From assembly GCA_016840645.1 (NCBI GenBank), contig JAEORY010000096.1, forward strand, positions 1-10,672: a stretch of DNA of 10,672 nucleotides, in the 5' to 3' direction. The stretch's first letter is position 1; every line of letters begins with the position of its first letter. Position numbers and translations under genes: made by a program. Of this stretch, positions 1 through 5,559 are shown in pieces. This stretch comes from Candidatus Borrarchaeota archaeon (GTDB taxonomy: Archaea > Asgardarchaeota > Sifarchaeia > Borrarchaeales > Borrarchaeaceae). The notes beneath the pieces were generated by a model that was not told the origin of the DNA, ran no database searches, and saw only the letters and a program-made list of their open reading frames with translations.

Positions 1-38
1 ATTTAATGATAATATCATAAACCTTTAATTCATTAATA

Positions 39-1250
39 ATGAAAAGATTAGTTATTGTAGTTATATCAATTTCGGTTTTCTTCTGCAATACAGAAGCTCA
101 ATTAATAATGGATTGTGATGGAAATGTGGGAATTGATGAGAGTTCTCCAGTTAGTACCCTTGCCATCGGTGGACCAGGGGCATCAAACTATAAGGTCAAC
201 TCAGTAGGAACAATTGGAGCTTACCACTGCGGTCTTAGAGGAGAAAATCCCACTTCTAGTGGCAATTCCAATTATGGAGTTGTCGGTGGTATCATTTATG
301 GACAGAACTCTGGCAAAGCATTTGGAGTATATGGAGTTGGATGGAAAGGTTCAACGCCGACAGATGGAAGAAGCTATGGTGTTTATGGTTATGCTGGAAA
401 TGCCACAAACGGCTACAACTATGGTGCATATGGATATCTGGTAAGTGGTCGCGATGGTGCTGCGGTGTATGGTACATTAAGTGGCGATACTGATGTAGAT
501 GGACAATATGCTGGATATTTTAATGGAGACGTTCATATTGAAGGAGATTTAACAGTGGATGGCACCTACCCATCGTCAGATATAAAATTGAAGAAAGATG
601 TCAGGGTGATTGAAGAAGATGTTATATCTAAACTTGAAAGTTTGCAAATCATAAGGTTTAAGAAAAAGCATTATTCGGAATATGAAGAATTGAGTGATAC
701 GACAGACAGAATGATAATCGAAGCTGAACTTCAATCAGAAAGATTCACCAAAGACAGAATTGGTCTGATTGCCCAGGAGCTCCAGCTCACCTTTCCAGAG
801 GTAGTAAAGGAAACAAATAGTGGTTATTTGGCTGTGGATTATAACCAACTAATTCCTGTATTGGTGAAAGCAATCACTGAGCAACAGGTTCAAATTGAGG
901 AACTGCAAGCTGCAATTGAATCAGGTGAGGCTCTAAAAGGGGCTGCTGTCAATTCATCAAGTTCAGATCCACTTTCCTCTGATGCTGGCGCATCTGCTCT
1001 ATATCAAAATGCACCAAATCCATTCACTGAGGAAACCTCAATCAGCTTTAGCTTGAGTGAAACCGTAGAATCAGCCACTCTGTTCATCTATAACATGAGT
1101 GGAAAGCAGTTAAAGAGCTATAGTTTGCATGATAGTGGGGATTCCAAAATTCGTATAAACGGTGGCGAGCTTGATGCAGGTATGTACATGTATTCTCTTG
1201 TGGCTGACGGTGACCTAATAGGGACCAAGCAAATGATTTTGACAGATTAA
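39..1250 (+). CDS. Secreted protein with S74 intramolecular chaperone domain and T9SS sorting tail
   Basis: Of 403 residues, 1-20 form a signal peptide ending before Gln21. Residues ~78-165 are Gly/Tyr-rich with recurring YGVYG/YGAYG/AVYG units, like fibre or beta-helix passengers. Residues ~179-290 match the Peptidase_S74 domain: Ser180-Asp181 followed by LKKDV, then the IGLIAQELQ and YLAVDYNQL motifs and a short helical stretch (AITEQQVQIEELQAAI). In phage endosialidases this domain trimerises the fibre and cleaves itself at a Ser with a Lys five residues on; Ser180 and Lys185 fit that spacing. Residues ~321-403 are a type A T9SS sorting domain (NAPNPF, then YNMSGKQL and GMYMYSLVADG), so export through the outer membrane by the Por system is expected. 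The start is the first ATG with a signal peptide. It is probably the first gene of a run, but only 38 nt of upstream sequence are visible, so its promoter cannot be judged. The ligand or surface role is unknown. Confidence 0.9.
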   Translation: MKRLVIVVISISVFFCNTEAQLIMDCDGNVGIDESSPVSTLAIGGPGASNYKVNSVGTIGAYHCGLRGENPTSSGNSNYGVVGGIIYGQNSGKAFGVYGVGWKGSTPTDGRSYGVYGYAGNATNGYNYGAYGYLVSGRDGAAVYGTLSGDTDVDGQYAGYFNGDVHIEGDLTVDGTYPSSDIKLKKDVRVIEEDVISKLESLQIIRFKKKHYSEYEELSDTTDRMIIEAELQSERFTKDRIGLIAQELQLTFPEVVKETNSGYLAVDYNQLIPVLVKAITEQQVQIEELQAAIESGEALKGAAVNSSSSDPLSSDAGASALYQNAPNPFTEETSISFSLSETVESATLFIYNMSGKQLKSYSLHDSGDSKIRINGGELDAGMYMYSLVADGDLIGTKQMILTD

Positions 1251-1282
1251 TTCTCACTCTTTGTTAATTAATTTTAAGGAAT

Positions 1283-2377
1283 ATGGAAACAAAAGATATC
1301 ACTCATTCATTTGCAGCAGAGTGTTTAATAAAATCTAGATATATCTTGTATCTGATAGTCATCCTTTGCTTTTCTGTTCAAAATAGCTACGGCTCAACTG
1401 ACATAACAGTCCGCCCTTATGAGATCAAGTTTGATCATGATAGTACAAGTCACAATGATGATGCGCTTACAATAAGTGATGAAGAGGGAGATCCAGCTCC
1501 TATACCAGAATGGAAGTACAGTCCTTCAAGGAATGATAATATTGCGTACATAAAAAACCAGACTGATCGGAAGATTAAAGTGAAATTCGATAGTAATTGT
1601 TCAGATATGCACCTGATTATTAATCTGACTGTTACTACCGGTACTGGAATTGGGGAAGTATGCAACCACGTCATAATGAACTATGAGGATTTACAAGAGA
1701 TAACATTAACCTTGGATGGTACGATTCCCAGCAGTGTTGACATCCGACAATTCACCTGGAAATGGGAGATATATGCCATTACGAATGAATCAGGTTATTG
1801 TTCTGCTTTGAGTACAAACTACACATCACATACTTATTATACCTTACTTGCAGTCCCTCAGGCGCCTATGACGGAACCTTGGTCTAATGTGCTGGATTAT
1901 GCTTGTGACTGGGCAAGTGGTGAATCAATTGATGTAAATGTTGTTGCAAAGGTTACAGAAGGTGCCTATAATAATTTAGAGGTAGAGTATGATGGAGATT
2001 GGTCACATGCATGGGTACCATATTTCGACTTAACAGATATGCTCAGTGATGGCTGGGCAGATTGTCAGGATATGTCAGCTGTAGTACAGGTATTCTCTAA
2101 CGCATTAGGTATTTCTGGCATTCTTGTAAAACGAATTGATGGTCGATTCGGTTATAAACTTATTCTTCCCATTGGTTTAACTTCATGGCAGGGAGGAATA
2201 TGGAACTTTCATCAGGTTGGTTATTATAGTAATGTCTACGATGCATGTCTTAAACTAAAAGCATCAGCACCTCGTATACCTGTAAACGAATCATTGAATG
2301 CTGAATACAAAAATGATCTGTACGCTTCAGGAACTTGGAATCCTCAAAGCTCAGAGTATTATACAGTTGTATATTAG
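1283..2377 (+). CDS. Secreted transglutaminase-like cysteine protein
   Basis: Of 364 residues, the N-terminus is long and polar, followed by a hydrophobic stretch (~19-33, ILYLIVILCFSV) and probable cleavage near YGS (~36-38), so it should enter the periplasm or be exported. The C-terminal half shows a transglutaminase-like triad: Cys261 in DCQDMSAVVQVFSNALGI, His310 in WNFHQVGYY and Asp320 in NVYDACLKL. The preceding AVPQAPMTEPW and LDYACDWASGE segments (~190-214) resemble what precedes the catalytic Cys in similar secreted proteins. Family members may be proteases, crosslinkers or amidases; the substrate cannot be read here. Residues 40-190 are not recognised and may be a beta-sandwich. No T9SS tail is seen. 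It begins 32 nt after the S74 protein gene with TAAGGA just upstream, and ends 28 nt before the next gene, so co-transcription is likely. A shorter in-frame ATG start was not found near the signal peptide. Confidence 0.8.
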   Translation: METKDITHSFAAECLIKSRYILYLIVILCFSVQNSYGSTDITVRPYEIKFDHDSTSHNDDALTISDEEGDPAPIPEWKYSPSRNDNIAYIKNQTDRKIKVKFDSNCSDMHLIINLTVTTGTGIGEVCNHVIMNYEDLQEITLTLDGTIPSSVDIRQFTWKWEIYAITNESGYCSALSTNYTSHTYYTLLAVPQAPMTEPWSNVLDYACDWASGESIDVNVVAKVTEGAYNNLEVEYDGDWSHAWVPYFDLTDMLSDGWADCQDMSAVVQVFSNALGISGILVKRIDGRFGYKLILPIGLTSWQGGIWNFHQVGYYSNVYDACLKLKASAPRIPVNESLNAEYKNDLYASGTWNPQSSEYYTVVY

Positions 2378-2405
2378 AACCTTATAGATTAATAGAATTA
2401 CTACT

Positions 2406-2912
2406 ATGCCAAAGATATTAAACATACGAATCGTATACGTCTGTATTTCTTTATGTTATTGCATTAATTCAGCATTGTATGCACAGCTTGATTTCATTCT
2501 TAAGGAAGATGCTGTTAAAGGATATGAATTGATTGAACAAAAGAGTTCTTTCTGGCCGATTAATTCCGATTCAATATCTAATGCCGCAATTAAACAGAAG
2601 TGGCAGGACTCTGAAAAAGGTGAATATTATGTTTTCTATTATGAATTTGAAAATAGTTCATTAGCAAGGCAAGGAACTGAATTTATAGCAAATTCATGCG
2701 CTGTACCTTATATTGAAGGATCACCTACTGGGGGTGTTTATGGAGAAAAATCTTGGGTTGCTGTTGATAGTAGCGCAGTATGCTTCCATTTAAGAAAATA
2801 CAGTATAATGATATTTAAACCGATTAACTTTCAACATAACGATAAAGAAAGATTGAAATTCTTTTCTGAAAATATTACAAAACAGATTAAGAGTTTATCT
2901 GATTTGGAATAG
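2406..2912 (+). CDS. Small secreted protein of unknown function
   Basis: A protein of 168 residues. Residues 1-26 form a signal peptide (hydrophobic IVYVCISLCYC, then SALYAQ), so the mature protein begins near Gln27. I do not recognise the family. The visible pattern is an alpha/beta mix: a YYVFYYEF strand (~74-81), EFIANS (~92-97), IEGSPTGG (~103-110), an ekSWVAVD strand (~114-121), then VCFHLRKYSIMIFKPI (~125-140), and a final charged helix containing KERLKFFSENITKQI. The order 'EFIAN ... EGS ... G ... W ... V-F ... I' recurs in the lipoprotein encoded next (residues ~94-166), suggesting the two share a fold. It lies 28 nt after the transglutaminase-like gene and is probably part of the same transcript, so it may be its partner. 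That is inference from position only. Confidence 0.75.
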   Translation: MPKILNIRIVYVCISLCYCINSALYAQLDFILKEDAVKGYELIEQKSSFWPINSDSISNAAIKQKWQDSEKGEYYVFYYEFENSSLARQGTEFIANSCAVPYIEGSPTGGVYGEKSWVAVDSSAVCFHLRKYSIMIFKPINFQHNDKERLKFFSENITKQIKSLSDLE

Positions 2913-3025
2913 TGAAGTAAGGCGCTATTACAACACTCTGGTTATCAATTGAAATCGTTATTGATATAATTGAGAAAACCTTGGATATTTAAATATACTC
3001 CTATGTGAACAACAAACGAATATAT

Positions 3026-3532
3026 ATGAAAAAGACATTCTATTTCATAGTAATTCTTCTTTTCAGTTGTCAGTGTGAGATCTTTGACCAAGCTGAAAAG
3101 TTTTTCGATCCGCAAGATCTGGTTTTGCTTGATCTGGCTGACATAAATGGATTCTGGCAAAATGTGGAGGAAATTGACACCACTTTTCGAGGTCGCGAAT
3201 TGGAAGGTCAGGGTTATCTGGGTGGTATTACATTGTCTGACGAAGATAACAACGAAATCTGTATCACTGTCTATTCGAATCAAGATTCTGCTATTAATGC
3301 TATGGAATTCAGAATTGCAAATGTATCTACGATTATCACGGAAGGCAGTTCAAAAGGTTTTGACAACAAGTGGTGGTATTCAGGTGGGGCGAGCCGTCCT
3401 GCGGTCTATTTCAATCAATGGAATACGATCATTGAGGTTATCATGTCTGATGTGGCATACAGCGAGGCCGAAACCACACTTATAAAGACGGCAAAAATAA
3501 TATCGAAAAGAGTTGATAAATTAAGTAGTTGA
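3026..3532 (+). CDS. Small outer-membrane or periplasmic lipoprotein, unknown function
   Basis: The chosen start is the ATG at 3026, giving MKKTFYFIVILLFSC, a lipoprotein signal with lipobox LFSC and acylated Cys15. An in-frame GTG at 3005 would add only seven polar residues and is less likely. The mature part is about 150 residues with no recognised domain. Its C-terminal half (MEFRIANV ~93-100, TEGSSKG ~105-111, KWWYSGG ~115-121, PAVYFNQWNTIIEVIM ~125-140, then a helix rich in Lys) parallels the C-terminal half of the secreted protein before it. The gap to that gene is 113 nt, longer than the earlier gaps, and holds a weak hairpin (ATCAAT at 2944-2949 with ATTGAT at 2960-2965). The gene may therefore have its own promoter, though no clear Bacteroidota -7/-33 element was seen. 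Confidence 0.75.
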   Translation: MKKTFYFIVILLFSCQCEIFDQAEKFFDPQDLVLLDLADINGFWQNVEEIDTTFRGRELEGQGYLGGITLSDEDNNEICITVYSNQDSAINAMEFRIANVSTIITEGSSKGFDNKWWYSGGASRPAVYFNQWNTIIEVIMSDVAYSEAETTLIKTAKIISKRVDKLSS

Positions 3533-3812
3533 TCTCCTTGGGTAAAGAGATGGAGAAAGATAGGAAGGAGTTCTCGGAGGGACTCATTCCGCAAGATGAT
3601 GGGAGGGGAAGCAGATCAGATTCAGTTCAATAACCATGGTGTTCTTGCTTTCAAATATGATCACATCCTGTAACTAACAAGTGCAAAGCCCATAAGAACT
3701 AAATGCAGATATTGTGCAAGGTAGACATATATGTAATTGAAAAACCAAATGGTTGGTAAATTCGTTTTCACATACATATTTAGAATATACGAAATCATCG
3801 AAAGTCAAGTTA
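3533..3812. other. Intergenic region without a recognised gene
   Basis: This stretch joins the lipoprotein gene to repeat copy A. It begins with a purine-rich run (3541-3610) holding a 27-codon ATG frame at 3550-3633 that has no signal peptide, no visible ribosome binding site and no recognised motif. The rest is AT-rich and has stops in all frames. No terminator with a T-run was seen after the lipoprotein stop. Confidence 0.5.
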
Positions 3813-3869
3813 AAAAGTGTATTGCAAACTGAGCGAAGCAAAGCAAGCGAATTTGTCAAATACGCTTTT
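3813..3869 (+). repeat. Terminal imperfect hairpin of repeat copy A
   Basis: AAAAGTGTATT (3813-3823) pairs with AATACGCTTTT (3859-3869) with one T-G wobble. After a small internal loop, CAAA (3825-3828) pairs with TTTG (3852-3855). The loop is variable between copies, while both arms are kept at 8133-8189. The wobble would be G-U in an RNA read from the + strand but an A-C mismatch on the other strand, which mildly favours a + strand RNA. Confidence 0.6.
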
Positions 3870-3936
3870 ACAATCGACAAACAGAAAAAACCTGCGGGCC
3901 GGAATCGTTGATCAAAAGGGGAGACGGGGGGCAGGC

Positions 3937-3995
3937 CATTGCGCCTGAAGCGGATTTTGCATTTTTCCAGGCACAAAATCCGCGGAACAGCAATG
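3937..3995 (+). repeat. Nested inverted repeats inside copy A
   Basis: The outer stem CATTGC (3937-3942) pairs with GCAATG (3990-3995). The inner stem GCGGATTTTG (3950-3959) pairs perfectly with CAAAATCCGC (3974-3983). In copy B the outer stem (8257-8262 with 8310-8315) is unchanged. The inner one keeps GCGG/CCGC and TTTT/AAAA but carries one mismatch and one wobble. This is the most RNA-like part of the repeat. Confidence 0.6.
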
Positions 3996-4222
3996 TCAGG
4001 GAGTCCGGAGCGGCTATTTAATATAATGCCTAATTATAGGACAATCTGCATAAACCTCAAACATTTAACATTTTGTGCGAAGGCTTGTGTGTCTATTTAC
4101 CTGAGCGACCAGGCGAAGGCAAGCGGCGAATTTTAAGTGCCAAATCGTAAAGATATCCTGGATGTCATCCCAAATGAGAAAGTTCACAAATGGGCATCTA
4201 TACAAGCGCAGATATAATATCA

Positions 4223-4433
4223 ATTATAGGACAAGGATTGCTGGTGTGGATGGATCCAACCAAAGCTGATAGAACTGGTGGAGGTCGCAAATGCTTTAAC
4301 ATAGGACAAACAGCCAGTGGCTGTTTGGGCCAGCATGTGGGCGGCGGCGGATGTAGGACCTGGAAAAGCTCCTATATCTGATTTTATGTCAATCAGCGGA
4401 GCTGACCAGGAATTGCTAGCATTGTCCTATAAT
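4223..4433. mobile_element. MITE-like sub-element in copy A with ATTATAGGACAA inverted ends
   Basis: Perfect 12 bp terminal inverted repeats, ATTATAGGACAA at 4223-4234 and TTGTCCTATAAT at 4422-4433, enclose 187 bp of non-coding DNA. A further ATTATAGGACAA copy lies at 4033-4044 and a partial ATAGGACAA at 4301-4309. The centre holds a perfect AAACAGCC-AGT-GGCTGTTT hairpin (4308-4326) and a GC-rich patch. Copy B has a different hairpin here. The element encodes no transposase, and no target-site duplication is visible. Confidence 0.55.
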
Positions 4434-4451
4434 GTACTTGGATTATGTTAA

Positions 4452-5185
4452 TATAGCTTTGATCCTAAAGCAATAATTATCAATTCTTTGTATGCTCAAA
4501 GAAACTTTCGATTGAACCTGGAAGGGGAGAGGTTAAAAGGTTTTGATTAAGGATTCGGGGATACACTCTTTTTGCGTTGCGCAGCAACGTGAAATGGGTG
4601 TTAACATCTACACTTTTTTTACCATGGTTCTGCATGTTTTGAAGCATATCATTCTCAGGATTGATTCCTATTTGTTACTGATAATTAGATGCTTGGCAGA
4701 AATTCGAAAAGACTCGTTTTCAATGGATATGCTCAATCTCAAAAGAAAATCCGGAGATACTTGACTTGAGAATACGAATGGCATAATTATAATACTGGAA
4801 TTCAGCTCAGGGTTTCCCTGTTTACTTCTTACTACTGTATTACCGCACCCCGGCAATCAGGTATTCGTGTCATCCTAGACCTACTGTCATTGGCATTGAA
4901 ATGATTTTTTCTTGCTTTACCATTGAATCAAGGACCAGTCTAGAATCGCAAAATATGTAATAAAGAAGCAACCTGTAGGACAACTATATCATCTTAGTAT
5001 TAATCAGGCAAATCATGTATTTCAATAATCATTTAACACACAAGCCACGTGATTTCATTTTATCTTATGGTTAACATCATTTAATAGTATCCTTAACACT
5101 ATTTCATGGACTTAGACCATATTCTCAATAGAGGGATATTTTCTGACTATTGAAAATCAAATACAAGATATAATATATAAATACC
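4452..5185. other. Long gene-poor region with one REP-like hairpin
   Basis: These 734 bp hold no convincing gene. Frames of about 60-75 codons occur on both strands but start at TTG or lack any domain or signal-peptide character. A hairpin CGTTGC-GCA-GCAACG sits at 4575-4589 inside a longer imperfect inverted repeat (4563-4602). A partial TGTAGGACAA motif lies at 4974-4983, like the ends of the neighbouring repeat. The last 100 bp are AT-rich and should hold the promoter for the lipoprotein-protease pair. A TATAAT at 5169-5174 is present, but its spacing to upstream TTG is wrong and it does not fit the Bacteroidota TAnnTTTG box, so no promoter is called. Confidence 0.6.
4563..4602. repeat. 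REP-like imperfect hairpin
   Basis: The core CGTTGC (4575-4580), loop GCA, GCAACG (4584-4589) is perfect. Outer arms ACACTC and GGGTGTT extend it with mismatches. It stands alone in the gene-poor region and no second copy was seen in the window. Confidence 0.45.
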
Positions 5186-5557
5186 ATGAAAGAGACAATT
5201 TTTAAAATCGGACTTTTTCTACTCATCTTTAGTTTTTCTGTGCAGGGATGCGAGAAAGATGAAAAATTAGATTCTAAAATATTGGGGAAATGGCAACTTC
5301 TTTATTCAACTGGTGGTATTGTGGGTACTTCTTATCCCAAAGAGGGGCACATTTATACACTTGAATTTACTGATGAGGGCATACTAATTGAGATGGATAA
5401 TAATGTGATCACGTTTGAAACGGAGTATAGTATCTCAGTCGATAAATTGACTTATTCTAGAGGCGCTCTTTTGAATTATACTGTGGCCATTTCTAATGAC
5501 ACGCTAGAACTTTCTGATATTACGTTTTCCTTCTATTATAAACGAATTAAACATTGA
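5186..5557 (+). CDS. Lipocalin-like small lipoprotein
   Basis: A protein of 123 residues. The N-terminus MKETIFKIGLFLLIFSFSVQGC is a lipoprotein signal with acylated Cys22, followed by a charged EKDEKLD tether. The mature part opens with ILGKWQLL (~32-39), then YTLEFTDEGIL (~57-67), and closes with NDTLELSD and FSFYYKR. This layout is typical of small Bacteroidota lipocalin-like lipoproteins, which form an eight-stranded beta barrel and probably sit on a cell membrane. No ligand can be named. The stop codon is only 2 nt before the ATG of the M4 peptidase, so the two are almost certainly co-transcribed and perhaps translationally coupled. That makes a supporting role for the protease (inhibitor, chaperone or anchor) possible but unproven. 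The start is the only ATG giving the signal peptide. Confidence 0.8.
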   Translation: MKETIFKIGLFLLIFSFSVQGCEKDEKLDSKILGKWQLLYSTGGIVGTSYPKEGHIYTLEFTDEGILIEMDNNVITFETEYSISVDKLTYSRGALLNYTVAISNDTLELSDITFSFYYKRIKH

Positions 5558-5559
5558 CT

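Larger units (their letters stand above)
3813..4451 (+). repeat. Non-coding interspersed repeat, copy A
   Basis: This ~639 bp block recurs in direct orientation at 8133-8733, exactly 4320 bp downstream for its first ~260 bp. Over that 5' part I count about 21 substitutions and no indels, so roughly 92% identity by eye. It includes an uninterrupted identical run of 68 bp (from 3888) and another of about 53 bp (from 4012). The 3' part is patchier: 4136-4200 and 4300-4370 differ strongly between copies, while the ends and the ATTATAGGACAA motifs are kept. No reading frame from an ordinary start codon stays open in both copies, so it is not protein-coding. The left boundary is at AAAAGTGTATT and the right at a shared TTATGTTAA. 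No flanking target duplication was found. It may be a mobile non-coding element, a structured RNA, or a composite of both. Confidence 0.85.

Noticed and set aside
2944..2965. Hairpin ATCAAT/ATTGAT between the two small-protein genes as a terminator
   Set aside because: A short AT-only stem with no T-run; too weak to call.
3550..3633. 27-codon ATG frame after the lipoprotein gene
   Set aside because: Very short, highly charged, no recognised motif and no ribosome binding site.
3674..3976. Antisense 100-residue reading frame across repeat A (with GLPPVSPFDQRF)
   Set aside because: The frame also stays open in copy B and the similarity is kept without indels, but copy B lacks any start codon upstream, copy A starts only at TTG, there is no ribosome binding site, and the hairpins explain the conservation. 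It is probably a spurious protein of a kind that repeats of this type generate.
3939..4136. 65-residue + strand frame in repeat A
   Set aside because: It starts at TTG, and the same frame in copy B meets a TGA after 15 codons, so it is not maintained.
4190..4381. 63-residue + strand frame (MGIYTSADIISIIGQ...) in repeat A
   Set aside because: In copy B the matching ATG frame ends in TGA right after the IIGQ segment, and the conserved bases are the inverted-end motif rather than codons.
3813..4451. Retron, group II intron or CRISPR array as the identity of the repeat
   Set aside because: No reverse transcriptase, no domain V-like end, no regularly spaced short repeats and no cas genes in the window.
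4543..4764. 73-residue frame beginning at TTG after a GGGGAGAGG stretch
   Set aside because: No ATG start, no signal peptide or recognised motif, and it runs through the REP-like hairpin. The purine-rich stretch alone is weak support.
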